Positions 55,736 through 64,000 of a DNA stretch of 64,000 nucleotides are shown piece after piece. How positions within the stretch are numbered: position 1 is the first letter of the stretch; every line of letters starts with the position of its first letter. The translations under genes and the position numbers were made by a program. Under the pieces are notes generated by a model. The model was not told the origin of the DNA. It saw only the letters and a list, made by a program, of their open reading frames with translations, and did no database searches. The stretch is from Candidatus Ornithobacterium hominis (lineage in GTDB: Bacteria; Bacteroidota; Bacteroidia; Flavobacteriales; Weeksellaceae), in NCBI RefSeq assembly GCF_951229915.1, contig NZ_OX579588.1:186001-250000 (forward strand). The letters run 5' to 3'.

Positions 55736-56781
55736 TATTGTTTTGGTTTTCGTCCTCTTAAATATAAAATGTCACCGGGCTGAGGTTCTTGACCTTTCTC
55801 CATCCGGTTTTTGTAATATAATTTACTTACTCTCATTGCGTGTTTTTGGGCAATGAGATACATCGTCTCGCCTGGTTTCACGGTGTGGTACTGCTCTTGC
55901 CCCCAGTTTTTTTTATGATTGAAAAATAGAAACTGACCAGCTTTTAAATCCTTTGGAGACTTTAACTCATTATAAAGCATTAAATTTTTCTGAGAAATAT
56001 TGAATAAATCAGCAATCTTTTTGATGGTTTCACCAGTTTCTACTATAATGTAATCAAGATGGTTGGGGTGTTCTAAAATTCTATCTACAGGATTACTCGG
56101 GGTTGTACTTTCCTCAACAGTAAAGTTCTTGTTTGCTTCTTTTTCCTCTCTTTTAGCTTGAATTTCAGCTACTTTCACTGGGTTTTTAGGTAGGATTTCT
56201 TCGTAGCTAGGGTCAACAATTTTACGGCTGACTGGGCCATATAATTTCACCAATTGGTCATAAACATCTTGATTTGAAATTAAATCAAACTGATGCAAAT
56301 GAAGTTTCTCAATTTTATTGATTAAAATATAAGCATAGCGAGGATTCGTTGCATAGCCAGCTTTTTTTAGTCCATGAGCCCAAGCTTTGTAATCCGTTAA
56401 ATTTAATTCGAATAAATTTTTATAATAAGGTCTTTCAGCTAAAAACTTAGAATGATCTCGGTAGCTTTCCTCCACACTTGCATATTTGCGAAAGCACTCT
56501 CCTAGAGCATCATCATCATGAGTTATAGTTTCGCCAGTCCATTCAGTTTTACATTTAATCCCGAAGTGATTATTTGCTTGATTAGCAAGCTTCGATTGCC
56601 CGCCACCAGTCTCTAAAATCCCTTGTGCCAACGTAATACTGGCAGGGATTTTATAAATTTCCATTTCTTTTACTGCCAAGAGAGCATATCGCTGTACATA
56701 GTCAATATCTCGATCTTGAGCTAAAATAGACTTGCACCACGTGATAGCAAATAAGAAGTATAAAAAATATTTTTTTCTCAT
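55735..56781 (-). CDS. Exported GH73 glucosaminidase with LysM repeats
   Basis: 348 aa murein hydrolase. Signal peptide 1-21 ([18 protein letters not shown]). Residues ~30-165 are the glucosaminidase domain: catalytic Glu in [24 protein letters not shown] and [15 protein letters not shown], with [16 protein letters not shown]. Two LysM murein-binding domains follow at ~248-293 ([17 protein letters not shown]) and ~302-347 ([17 protein letters not shown]). Overlaps hemL by 1 nt and the PLP gene by 4 nt. Acts in periplasmic cell-wall remodelling. Confidence 0.92.
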   Translation of the reverse strand: MRKKYFLYFLFAITWCKSILAQDRDIDYVQRYALLAVKEMEIYKIPASITLAQGILETGGGQSKLANQANNHFGIKCKTEWTGETITHDDDALGECFRKYASVEESYRDHSKFLAERPYYKNLFELNLTDYKAWAHGLKKAGYATNPRYAYILINKIEKLHLHQFDLISNQDVYDQLVKLYGPVSRKIVDPSYEEILPKNPVKVAEIQAKREEKEANKNFTVEESTTPSNPVDRILEHPNHLDYIIVETGETIKKIADLFNISQKNLMLYNELKSPKDLKAGQFLFFNHKKNWGQEQYHTVKPGETMYLIAQKHAMRVSKLYYKNRMEKGQEPQPGDILYLRGRKPKQ

Positions 56782-57701
56782 AATCTATTGACCCAATTAC
56801 CCATTTTCGATTCCACACCAGAGATGCCTTGCAAGCCCCCAGTATGAATTGCCAACAATCTTGTACCAGGTTTAAAATAATTTTTTTCAATCAAATCAAT
56901 TAGCCCATAAAACATCTTCGAAGTGTATAATGGGTCTAAAACAATTTCTGAACATTCATAAAATACTTGAGCAAAAGTAACTAAATCAGGAGGGATTTTC
57001 CCAAAACCTCCAAAATGATATGTGTTAATAAATTCATAATTCCTGAAATTAGTCCATTTTCCAATTTCATCTTTTAGGTAATTAGCATTTCTAAGTGCTG
57101 GGAAGCCTAATACTTTTCTCTGATTTTTTAAGCCTTGTAAAATTCCAGCCAAAGTACCACCAGAACCTACTGCCGTCGCGATGAAATCATAATCTAAAAA
57201 GCGTTCATCTACCATTTCTGTTACGCCCTTCACGCCCAGTTCATTACTGCCACCCTCTGGCACAATAAAAAAATTCCCCCAATGATTTTTTAAAGTCTTT
57301 ATAAATTCTGGGTGATTTTTGCTCCTATACGCAGATCGACTCACAAAATCAAGTTTCATTCCTCTTTCTTGAGCATCTTTTAGTGTCACATTGAGTGGCT
57401 GCTTTGCCAATTCATCACCTCTGATGACGCCAATTGAATTAAATCCAAAAGTCTTGCCTGCGGCTGCTAGTGCCGAAATGTGATTAGAAAACGCCCCTCC
57501 GAAACTCAAAATAGTTTCAAACCCCAGCCGATGTGCCTCTAGAATATTGTATTTCAGTTTTCGTAGCTTATTCCCTTGAATGAGAGGGTGATTCATATCT
57601 TCTCTCAAAATGTCAAGCCCAATATTTCTCTCTTCCAGAAGCGGCATATTCACATTTTGAATGGGGCAAGGAGAAATGTTATGTAAGGCGGCTAAATTCA
57701 T
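56778..57701 (-). CDS. ACC deaminase / D-cysteine desulfhydrase family protein
   Basis: 307 aa fold-type II PLP enzyme. PLP lysine in IQGNKLRKLKYNILEA, glycine loop FGGAFSNHISALAAAGK, and TAVGSGGTLAGILQG. Members act on D-cysteine or 1-aminocyclopropane-1-carboxylate; Bacteroidetes versions are usually annotated generically and the substrate cannot be told here. A repeat copy at 57130 encodes LQGLKNQ. Overlaps both neighbours by 4 and 23 nt. Confidence 0.85.
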   Translation of the reverse strand: MNLAALHNISPCPIQNVNMPLLEERNIGLDILREDMNHPLIQGNKLRKLKYNILEAHRLGFETILSFGGAFSNHISALAAAGKTFGFNSIGVIRGDELAKQPLNVTLKDAQERGMKLDFVSRSAYRSKNHPEFIKTLKNHWGNFFIVPEGGSNELGVKGVTEMVDERFLDYDFIATAVGSGGTLAGILQGLKNQRKVLGFPALRNANYLKDEIGKWTNFRNYEFINTYHFGGFGKIPPDLVTFAQVFYECSEIVLDPLYTSKMFYGLIDLIEKNYFKPGTRLLAIHTGGLQGISGVESKMGNWVNRL

Positions 57702-58125
57702 TTTTATATTTCAGGGCAATAAATTCCCAATCTTTTGATTTTTTGACATCTTTATAATGTTTTAAATAAATTTTTCGGCCTAATTCATTATTTTCCAAAT
57801 CCATTTTTTGAGAAGCTGGTAAATTAGGGAAACACTGCTCGTGCAAATCGGTAATCTTTTTTGCCCAAAAAATTCTTTTTTTGGGAGTCTTAAGCCAAAA
57901 ACGACTAAAGTCAGCCAAAAAAATATTCCATAAAACGTGTTTGTAAGCATTGGCTTCGCCTTCACCGTAATGACTATCTGCAAAATGGGCTTCTGCAGCG
58001 GCAGAGCAACGCAAAGTCGCCTTCACGCTCGGTAAAATCAGCCACGGATGCTTCAGTAATGTGAAGAACATCGCAGAGCATATTGATAGCGAAAGCCGCC
58101 GTAGTGTGTCAAAATTTTGTTTCAA
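57679..58125 (-). CDS. Conserved protein of unknown function (DUF6973-like)
   Basis: 148 aa, helical, no clear export signal. The central motif AEAHFADSHYGEGEANAYKH continues VLWNIFLADF, with conserved His, Asn and Trp that look like an active or metal site. It resembles the family I recall as DUF6973; this was not checked. It lies within the gltX-hemL operon, 11 nt after gltX, and overlaps the PLP gene by 23 nt. Confidence 0.65.
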   Translation of the reverse strand: MKQNFDTLRRLSLSICSAMFFTLLKHPWLILPSVKATLRCSAAAEAHFADSHYGEGEANAYKHVLWNIFLADFSRFWLKTPKKRIFWAKKITDLHEQCFPNLPASQKMDLENNELGRKIYLKHYKDVKKSKDWEFIALKYKNEFSRLT

Positions 58126-58136
58126 ATTTTCTGTTT

Positions 58137-59645
58137 TCAGTGGCTGTAATCTATAAAAAATTGAACTCGTTTTTCGATCTCATCTTTACCTAGAAGTTCC
58201 ATCATCAGTGGAATATCTGGCCCGTGCAATGCCCCAACAATTGATAAGCGTAGTGGCATCATGATTTTTCCAAATCCTATTTCCTGAGTTTTTACAAAAT
58301 TTTGAATTTCATCATGAATGTTTTCTGCTGAATAAATTTCAATATTTTTTTGAAGGCTTAGAAAATTCTTTAAAATTTCTTCTGTATCCTCCTTCCAAAC
58401 TTTTTTCACACCTTTTTCATCAAAAACTTGTGGCGCTTGGTAAAAAAACGAAGCATTTCCCCAAAGGTCTTGGGCGAAACTTGCACGTTCCTTTACGGCG
58501 TCAATCACTTTCAAATCAAAAGCGTCGTTCGGCTGAATTTGGTGACTTTTGATGATTTCTTGGAACGAAGCCAAAAGTTCCTTACTGGTCAACTGCTGCA
58601 GATATTGTTGATTGAACCATACGGCTTTTTCAGGATTAAATCGTGCGCCAGACTTATTTACTTTAGATAAATCAAACAAGCGAATCAAGCTAGGAAAATC
58701 CATGATTTCCTCTTCGGTGCCAGGGTTCCAGCCCAGCAGCGCTAGCATATTGATGAACGCACCAGGCAAGTATCCAGATTCTCGATACCCGTCATGAATT
58801 CCATTTTCAGTTTCCCAAGCCAATGGAAACACTGGAAATCCTAATTTTTCACCATCTCTTTTGCTTAATTTCCCTTTTCCTTCAGGTTTTAGAATTAATG
58901 GAAGATGTGCAAATTGTGGCGCTTCCCAGCCAAAAGCTTTGTAGAGCAAAATGTGCAATGGCAAAGAAGGTAGCCATTCCTCGCCACGGATGACGTGCGA
59001 GATGCGCATTAAATGGTCATCGACAATATTGGCAAAATGATAAGTTGGTAATCCATCTGATTTGAACAAAACTTTATCATCTAAGGTGTTACTTTCTACT
59101 ACGACATTTCCACGGATAATGTCGTGAGCTCTAATCGTTTCATTATCAGGAATTTTAAATCGAATTACAAAAGGAGTTTTCTGATTCAGAAGTTCTTCGA
59201 CTTCAGATTTTTCAAGGCTGAGGGAATTTTTTAATTCATTTCTATTTGCTGAATTGTAGAGAAAAGCATTACCTCTTTTTTCTGCAGCTAATCTCAGATT
59301 TTCTAACTCCTCGGCAGTATCAAAAGCGTAATAAGCTTTGCCTTCGTTGAGCAAGGTTTGAATGTGATTTTGGTAAATATCATTTCTTTCCGATTGACGG
59401 TATGGGCCGAAATTTCCGCCAGTTTCTGGTCCTTCATCGGGAGTTAGCCCGCACCAATTCAGGGCTTTGATGATGTAATCTTCGGCACCCTCCACATAGC
59501 GTTTTTGGTCGGTATCTTCAATGCGAAGCAGAAACTTGCCGTTGTGTTTTTTGGCAAATAAATAATTGAATAAAGCCGTGCGTACACCGCCCATGTGTAA
59601 TGGGCCAGTGGGGCTAGGGGCAAAACGAACTCTAACTTGACTCAT
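58137..59645 (-). CDS. gltX: Glutamyl-tRNA synthetase
   Basis: 502 aa class I synthetase. HIGH-type motif FAPSPTGPLHMGGVRTALFNYL with H17, KLSKRDGEKLGFPVFPL near 260, and a C-terminal anticodon-binding helical domain. It supplies Glu-tRNA; because heme here starts from glutamate (hemL in the same operon), it also feeds tetrapyrrole synthesis. First gene of the operon, with TATTTTTG 16 nt upstream. Repeat copy at 58353 encodes FLSLQKN. Confidence 0.97.
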   Translation of the reverse strand: MSQVRVRFAPSPTGPLHMGGVRTALFNYLFAKKHNGKFLLRIEDTDQKRYVEGAEDYIIKALNWCGLTPDEGPETGGNFGPYRQSERNDIYQNHIQTLLNEGKAYYAFDTAEELENLRLAAEKRGNAFLYNSANRNELKNSLSLEKSEVEELLNQKTPFVIRFKIPDNETIRAHDIIRGNVVVESNTLDDKVLFKSDGLPTYHFANIVDDHLMRISHVIRGEEWLPSLPLHILLYKAFGWEAPQFAHLPLILKPEGKGKLSKRDGEKLGFPVFPLAWETENGIHDGYRESGYLPGAFINMLALLGWNPGTEEEIMDFPSLIRLFDLSKVNKSGARFNPEKAVWFNQQYLQQLTSKELLASFQEIIKSHQIQPNDAFDLKVIDAVKERASFAQDLWGNASFFYQAPQVFDEKGVKKVWKEDTEEILKNFLSLQKNIEIYSAENIHDEIQNFVKTQEIGFGKIMMPLRLSIVGALHGPDIPLMMELLGKDEIEKRVQFFIDYSH

Positions 59646-59661
59646 TGATATGAATTTGGGA

Positions 59662-59669
59662 CAAAAATA
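59662..59669 (-). promoter_or_regulatory. Putative -7 element of the gltX operon
   Basis: Minus strand TATTTTTG, 16 nt before the gltX ATG. Confidence 0.45.
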
Positions 59670-59713
59670 AGCATCAGAATAGTTTATTTAAAGCGGAATG
59701 CAATAATAATTTT

Positions 59714-60691
59714 CTAAGCCTTTAAAAATTTTTGGTTTTTTAAATTTAAAATAAAAGCTAAAATCCCTAAAAATAAAGAGATTAACGTGTGTGGCGTATG
59801 GACTAAAAATCCAAAAGCTAAACCTGTTTCGGCTGAAAATCCTAGTGTGATAAACCCTAATCGCATCGCGGCATGATAAGCTCCAACGCCTCCACTGGCA
59901 GGAATCATCATGCCAATGGAACCAACAAAGAGGATATAAAAGCCTTGAGCTAAATTGATTTCTTGTGTGGCAGGGAGCGCAAAAACGATAAGGTAAGTCA
60001 TTAGAAAATAAGCCAACCAAATCAAAAAAGTGTAGAGCAGAAATAATTTCTTTTGGCGTATTTTCTGAATACTTTTTAAGCCGAGCAAAATCCCTTGAAG
60101 TATTTTTTCGAATTTAGAATAAAAAGAAAGTTTTTTGATTTTTTTGAGAAAAAGAAAAATGAAAATGATAAAAAAAATTCCAACAAGAATGCTCCAACTG
60201 GGAGTACTATTCAATCTTTCCTGAAAAGAGATTTGTTTAAATAAATTTATAACCAAATCAAAATTGAAAAATAAGGTAAATAAAGAAATGACACCAAAGC
60301 ATAAAATGTCAATGGCTCGTTCAGCAATCACGGTGCCAAAGGATTGGTCAACAGGCGTTTTGGTGATTGAATAGAGCGATGTGCAACGAGCCAATTCGCC
60401 CGAGCGAGGAATGATGAGATTCCCAAAATAATTCATGCAAATAGCTATAAAAGAGTCTTTGCTACTGATATTGGAATTGATGGGTTCTAAAAGGATTTTC
60501 CAGCGTTCGCTCCGAAGCCAATACGCTCCAATGCCAAGAGCTACTGAGATGAAAATCCACCAAAGATTGGCGTTGGCAAAAGATAATTTGATTCGCTCCA
60601 AATCAATTCCACGAAAGGCAAACCAAATTAATATAACTGCTAGCAAAAAGGAGATGCACAGCGCTAAAGTGTTTTTGAGCAATATGCCCAT
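59714..60691 (-). CDS. Flippase-like/LPG-synthase-type membrane protein (UPF0104)
   Basis: 325 aa with about eight transmembrane helices (first at 8-25, WIFISVALGIGAYWLRSERW around 45-64). Conserved YFGNLIIPRSGELARC and GSIGMMIPASGGVGAYHAAMRLGF identify the lysylphosphatidylglycerol-synthase transmembrane family, without the catalytic acyltransferase domain. Probably moves or modifies a lipid; substrate unknown. 6 nt after panD. The stop sits in a repeat copy that writes KFLKA. Confidence 0.85.
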   Translation of the reverse strand: MGILLKNTLALCISFLLAVILIWFAFRGIDLERIKLSFANANLWWIFISVALGIGAYWLRSERWKILLEPINSNISSKDSFIAICMNYFGNLIIPRSGELARCTSLYSITKTPVDQSFGTVIAERAIDILCFGVISLFTLFFNFDLVINLFKQISFQERLNSTPSWSILVGIFFIIFIFLFLKKIKKLSFYSKFEKILQGILLGLKSIQKIRQKKLFLLYTFLIWLAYFLMTYLIVFALPATQEINLAQGFYILFVGSIGMMIPASGGVGAYHAAMRLGFITLGFSAETGLAFGFLVHTPHTLISLFLGILAFILNLKNQKFLKA

Positions 60692-60697
60692 AGAGAA

Positions 60698-61045
60698 TTA
60701 ATTCAGTTGATTATTGTCATCGGGGAAGATAATCTGAGGTTTTATCTCAGCAGCTTCCTCTGGTGTGCAAAAGGCGTAGCCGATGATGATGACCTTATCA
60801 CCTCGCTGAACTTTTCTAGCAGCAGGGCCGTTCAAAACAACTTCACCAGAACCTCTTCTGCCTTCGATGATGTAAGTTTCAAGTCTCTCACCATTGTCGA
60901 TGTTGACAATCTGTACGCGTTCACCTACGAGCATTCCAACGGCTTCTATCAAAATCGGGTCTATGGTAATGCTCCCCATATAGTTGAGTTCTGCGCCAGT
61001 AACGGTCGCACGATGTATTTTGGATTTGAAAACCTGTATTTGCAT
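60698..61045 (-). CDS. panD: Aspartate 1-decarboxylase
   Basis: 115 aa pyruvoyl enzyme making beta-alanine for pantothenate and CoA. Self-cleavage site Gly24-Ser25 in ELNYMGSITIDP; GERLETYIIEGRRGSGEVVLNGPAARKVQRGD follows. 14 nt behind panC, with its own TATCTTTG exactly 4 nt before the ATG. Confidence 0.97.
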   Translation of the reverse strand: MQIQVFKSKIHRATVTGAELNYMGSITIDPILIEAVGMLVGERVQIVNIDNGERLETYIIEGRRGSGEVVLNGPAARKVQRGDKVIIIGYAFCTPEEAAEIKPQIIFPDDNNQLN

Positions 61046-61049
61046 AGCG

Positions 61050-61057
61050 CAAAGATA
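61050..61057 (-). promoter_or_regulatory. -7 element of panD, 4 nt before ATG
   Basis: Minus strand TATCTTTG, spacer CGCT, then ATG, between the panC stop and panD. Predicts a leaderless panD transcript in addition to panCD read-through. Confidence 0.55.
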
Positions 61058-61059
61058 AA

Positions 61060-61902
61060 TTAATTTAACTTCATATTGTCAATTAATCGGACACCGCCAG
61101 CATAGGCAGCGATGAATGCACGCATGGGTTGACTTTTGTCAAAATTTTCTAAGGGTTTTAAATTTTCTTCGTTAGCGATGATAAAATATTCCAATTTTAG
61201 AGAAGAGGCTTCAAAAGCGGTATTAACTATCTCATCGATTTTTTGAAAATTTTCTTTGGTAATGATTTGCTGCACACGAGCCAGCGTTTTGTAGATGATG
61301 CTGGCCTCTCTCCGTTGCTCTGCACTGAGTTTGGCGTTACGTGAACTCATCGCCAAGCCGTTTTCTTCTCTGTAAATATCTACAGGAACAATTTCTAAAG
61401 CTTTGAAAAATTTCTGAGCCAAAGTTTGCACGATTCTTAGTTGCTGAAAGTCTTTCTCGCCAAAATAAGCTCTGTGTGGCTCAATGGCACTGAAGAGTTT
61501 GTGCAAAATAGTGCCGACGCCATCAAAATGCCCTGGGCGGAATCTTCCTTCCATCTCATGCTCTAGCCCATTAAAATCAAAGTGTTCAGACTTTTCACCG
61601 TCGGGGTAAACTTCTTCTACAGAGGGTAGAAATAGAATATCGCAGTGATTTTTTTGTAACAAATCAGCATCTTTTTCATGATTTCTAGGGTAAGTTTTTA
61701 AATCTTCGATATTGTTAAACTGCGTGGGGTTCACAAAAATAGAGCATATGCTGATTTTGTTTTGAGCTACAGACTTTTGCAGTAGCGATAGATGCCCTTG
61801 GTGCAGGGCGCCCATGGTGGGGGTGAATCCTACGCTTTTGCCTTGATAATGAATTTCTTCTAAATATTTTTTAAGGCTTAAAAAATCGAAAAATATTTCC
61901 AT
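61060..61902 (-). CDS. panC: Pantothenate synthetase
   Basis: 280 aa, joins pantoate and beta-alanine with ATP. Nucleotide-site FTPTMGALHQGHLSLL (near residues 26-41), SIFVNPTQFN, YFGEKDFQQL and AMSSRNAKLS (KMSKS-like). Product pathway partner panD is directly downstream. A repeat copy at 61873 encodes FLSLKKYLEE near the N-terminus. Confidence 0.97.
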   Translation of the reverse strand: MEIFFDFLSLKKYLEEIHYQGKSVGFTPTMGALHQGHLSLLQKSVAQNKISICSIFVNPTQFNNIEDLKTYPRNHEKDADLLQKNHCDILFLPSVEEVYPDGEKSEHFDFNGLEHEMEGRFRPGHFDGVGTILHKLFSAIEPHRAYFGEKDFQQLRIVQTLAQKFFKALEIVPVDIYREENGLAMSSRNAKLSAEQRREASIIYKTLARVQQIITKENFQKIDEIVNTAFEASSLKLEYFIIANEENLKPLENFDKSQPMRAFIAAYAGGVRLIDNMKLN

Positions 61903-61933
61903 ATTTAAATGTTAAATTTCTGCCAACTAATCG

Positions 61934-61941
61934 CAAAGCTA
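61934..61941 (-). promoter_or_regulatory. Putative -7 element of panC
   Basis: Minus strand TAGCTTTG, 31 nt before the panC ATG. Confidence 0.45.
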
Positions 61942-61973
61942 CAGCTATGAAATATATTTTCAATGATTTTTTG

Positions 61974-61981
61974 TACTTTTG
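61974..61981 (+). promoter_or_regulatory. Putative -7 element of the GT5 gene
   Basis: TACTTTTG, 54 nt before the ATG at 62036. An in-frame TTG at 61979 lies inside this element and cannot be translated from this promoter. Confidence 0.5.
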
Positions 61982-62035
61982 CTAATATTTTATAAGAAAA
62001 ACTACGATAAAAAAGTTTTATTCAAAATTAGATTT

Positions 62036-62833
62036 ATGCGCATTCTTTATGTTTCATCAGAGTTAATTCCTTACACGCCAGAAAATACACTTTCAAACGC
62101 AGCGCTAGAGTTGCCTAGAATTACGAACGGGCAGGGAAATGATGTGCGGATTTTTATGCCGAGGTTTGGTACGATAAACGAACGCCGGCATCAGTTGCAT
62201 GAGGTGATTCGGCTTTCTGGAATGAACATGATTGTTAATGATATAGACCAACCTTTAATCATCAAAGTAGCATCGTTGCCCAATGACCGCATGCAGGTTT
62301 ACTTTATTGATAATGAGGAGTATTTTAAAAGAAAAGGTATTTATGAGGATAAAAAAACTGGTGAGTTCTATGAGGATAATGATGAGCGTGCAATTTTTTT
62401 TACGAAAGGAATTCTAGAAACAATCAAAAAACTGAACTGGAAACCTGACGTTATCCATGCACAGGGGTGGATGTCTGCACTGATGCCGCTTTACTTGAAA
62501 ACTTACTACGCTGATGACCCCTTCTTTAATGAAATTAAAATCGTTTATTCGCTGTTTGATAAGCCCTTTGAAGGGATTCTGAGTGATGATATGATGAGTA
62601 AAATTGCTTTTGATAAAATTGATGAAAAAGAATTTGAGCATTTAAAAAAGCCGACTTTTAATAATTTATTGAAAGTGGGAATAGACCACGCTGATGTGGT
62701 AGTGCAAGGCGATGAAGTCTTGCCAGATGAAATTATGGATTATATTAAAAAAACAGATAAGTCTTTCAAAGAATATGCAGTGGCGGAAAGCCTTTGTGAA
62801 CTGTATCCTTCGCTTTGTGAAGTGAAAGACTAA
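62036..62833 (+). CDS. Glycogen/starch synthase-like protein, N-terminal GT5 domain only
   Basis: 265 aa from ATG 62036 (MRILYVSSELIPYTPENTLSNAALELPRI). Matches the first Rossmann domain of GT5 glycogen synthases (VIHAQGWMSALMPLYLKTYY, ITNGQGNDVRIFMPRFGTI) but lacks the second, ADP-glucose-binding domain, and the Lys of the usual KxGGL is absent. Thus it may be regulatory or inactive as a synthase. Located before a DUF4270 lipoprotein (18-nt gap) and divergent from panC, an arrangement common in Flavobacteriia. Confidence 0.85.
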   Translation: MRILYVSSELIPYTPENTLSNAALELPRITNGQGNDVRIFMPRFGTINERRHQLHEVIRLSGMNMIVNDIDQPLIIKVASLPNDRMQVYFIDNEEYFKRKGIYEDKKTGEFYEDNDERAIFFTKGILETIKKLNWKPDVIHAQGWMSALMPLYLKTYYADDPFFNEIKIVYSLFDKPFEGILSDDMMSKIAFDKIDEKEFEHLKKPTFNNLLKVGIDHADVVVQGDEVLPDEIMDYIKKTDKSFKEYAVAESLCELYPSLCEVKD

Positions 62834-62851
62834 AAAAATCAGAATTATTTT

Positions 62852-64000
62852 ATGGGAAAAGCTTGGAGTAGAGTTTTTTTGTTCATTTTCGGTTTATATT
62901 CTTTATCTAGTTGTGAGCAAGAAGATAAATTAGTGGGAGCTGGAATATTAGGAAATGGTAATACCGTTTTTGAAGAACAAGAGATAAATGTAGAAGTTTT
63001 TAATCTATTTGAAGATTCCATTCGCTCAGATAGAAAAGCACTCAATAGCAGAGGGGGAGTCAATTTATTATCTGGAGCGGTGGTAGGCGTTTATGATGAG
63101 CCTGTTTTTGGGAAGACAAAAAGTGCTTTTTTCGTTCAGCCTAGATTATCTGCTTTAAATCCTAAATTTGGCCAAGATCCACAACTGGATTCTATTGTTT
63201 TATCTATCCCTGTCTTAGGTTTTATGAAAGACACACTAAGTGTAAAAAAAGAGCTTTTAAAGACTACTTATGTGAAAAAAGTTGATGATGAGTGCCAAAA
63301 GGTGACAGATACAATACTCACTTACCGTGAATTCAGAAAATTTGAATTAGATTCAATTTATGGGAACAAAGAAGCAAAAATGACACTACAAGTTCATCAA
63401 GTTTCTGAGCCGATGTTGTCGATCGATACAGCTTTTTACAGCAAGAGAAGTTTTAAGACAGGAGATTTGCTTGGCGAAAAAGAAATTGATAAATATGCTT
63501 TTACAGAATATGTTTACAATTTAAACCTAAGAGCTAAAGTTGATAGCGCTAGAAAAAACACCATATTACAAGATAGCGTGCCTAGCATCAAAGTAAAGTT
63601 AACAGGACTGAACAGACTTGTGCAAAATGAGATTTTAAAAAAACCATCTCAATTAAGTAATCAAGCTTATTTTGTGAATAAAATTTTAAAGGGTTTAAAA
63701 ATTTCGGTAGGAAATGACCAAGGTTTTTTATTAGGAATAAATCCATCTAAAATGCAGTTGAATATTTATTACAACAGGGTAAATGAAGATTTCAAAGATG
63801 CAAATCATAATGGAATAGATGACCGAGAAGAAAATTGTGATGTAAAAGTACTACAACCAAGGTTGAATGCTACTTATCAGTTAAGTTTAGGGGGGGCTTA
63901 CAATGTTCTACAAAGTGAGATTCAAAATGAGAGAGGTAGTATTGATTATACCACTCAGCAGTCTTCTAATCTATATTTAGAAGGTATGGGAGGCTCTTTT
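62852..64000 (+). CDS. DUF4270-family lipoprotein, truncated by window end
   Basis: First 383 codons visible. Lipoprotein signal with lipobox LSSC (Cys21) followed by EQED. The mature region has the DUF4270 pattern of paired beta segments: SGAVVGVYDEPVFGKTKSAFFVQPRL, then DSIVLSIPV, and DANHNGIDDREENCD. Outer-membrane lipoprotein of unknown function, typical of Flavobacteriia. Probably co-transcribed with the GT5 gene. Confidence 0.88.
   Translation, partial: MGKAWSRVFLFIFGLYSLSSCEQEDKLVGAGILGNGNTVFEEQEINVEVFNLFEDSIRSDRKALNSRGGVNLLSGAVVGVYDEPVFGKTKSAFFVQPRLSALNPKFGQDPQLDSIVLSIPVLGFMKDTLSVKKELLKTTYVKKVDDECQKVTDTILTYREFRKFELDSIYGNKEAKMTLQVHQVSEPMLSIDTAFYSKRSFKTGDLLGEKEIDKYAFTEYVYNLNLRAKVDSARKNTILQDSVPSIKVKLTGLNRLVQNEILKKPSQLSNQAYFVNKILKGLKISVGNDQGFLLGINPSKMQLNIYYNRVNEDFKDANHNGIDDREENCDVKVLQPRLNATYQLSLGGAYNVLQSEIQNERGSIDYTTQQSSNLYLEGMGGSF

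Noticed and set aside
61979..62035. TTG start extending the GT5 protein by 19 residues
   Set aside because: The TTG lies within the promoter element; MRILYVSSE at 62036 is the natural N-terminus.

Overview
The window comes from a low-GC member of the Bacteroidetes, most likely a Flavobacteriales (Weeksellaceae-like) organism. Supporting signs are a LpxC-FabZ fusion, a CcoN-CcoO fusion, PorX (type IX secretion regulator), a DUF4270 lipoprotein beside a short GT5 glycogen-synthase-like protein, an OmpA protein with thrombospondin type 3 repeats, promoters of the Bacteroidetes TAnnTTTG type, and almost no Shine-Dalgarno sequences. Genus cannot be decided from sequence alone. Gene density is high, and most of the window is housekeeping DNA.

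Layout. 1-9.3 kb: aroC (cut by the window edge), an exported unknown, ruvB-queG, waaA, a DegT aminotransferase-galE pair, an LD-carboxypeptidase and a CopD-like membrane protein. 8.9-10.1 kb: an Rrf2 Fe-S regulator followed by ric (Fe-S repair). 10.4-18.4 kb: lpxB-comEC, an ABC-F ATPase divergent from smpB, an OmpA-family protein and malate dehydrogenase. 18.5-26.7 kb: class 1A pyrD divergent from a eukaryote-like PyrE-PyrF fusion, then a Pif1-type helicase, hisS, yebC and glnS. 26.8-33.1 kb: cbb3 oxidase genes ccoS-NO-Q-P, then ccoG-H and a TauE/SafE-like protein; ccoI is absent here. 33.2-36.5 kb: SulP transporter, 2-Cys peroxiredoxin, thioredoxin and a small acidic protein. 36.6-44.5 kb: dipeptide epimerase, the lipid A operon lpxD-lpxC/fabZ-lpxA-efp, an HD hydrolase divergent from porX. 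44.8-49.0 kb: an operon with a Fur-box-like operator (ankyrin protein, DUF2271-like protein, PepSY-flavoreductase), followed by a prephenate dehydratase remnant. 49.2-54.4 kb: nth, hemW-murI, a porin-like protein, a small island of lipoproteins and gene debris between 40-bp direct repeats, and tRNA-Ala. 54.4-64 kb: the operon gltX-unknown-PLP enzyme-GH73/LysM-hemL, then panC-panD-flippase-like protein, divergent from a GT5 protein and a DUF4270 lipoprotein cut by the window end.

Three signals cut across gene boundaries. (1) A quasi-palindrome with core AAGCCTT in A/T tracts occurs 46 times by eye (about one per 1.4 kb, roughly 8 bare cores expected). It lies just after stop codons, over stop codons and inside genes, where it writes FKALKNF-like peptides. 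Its density resembles a DNA uptake or genome-organising signal. (2) Six genes have TAnnTTTG exactly 4 nt before the ATG, which predicts leaderless mRNAs. (3) There are local signs of gene decay and exchange: the pheA remnant, the repeat-bounded island, and a UMP synthase of eukaryotic type.

All counts are by eye, and functions are inferred from recognised motifs and context.
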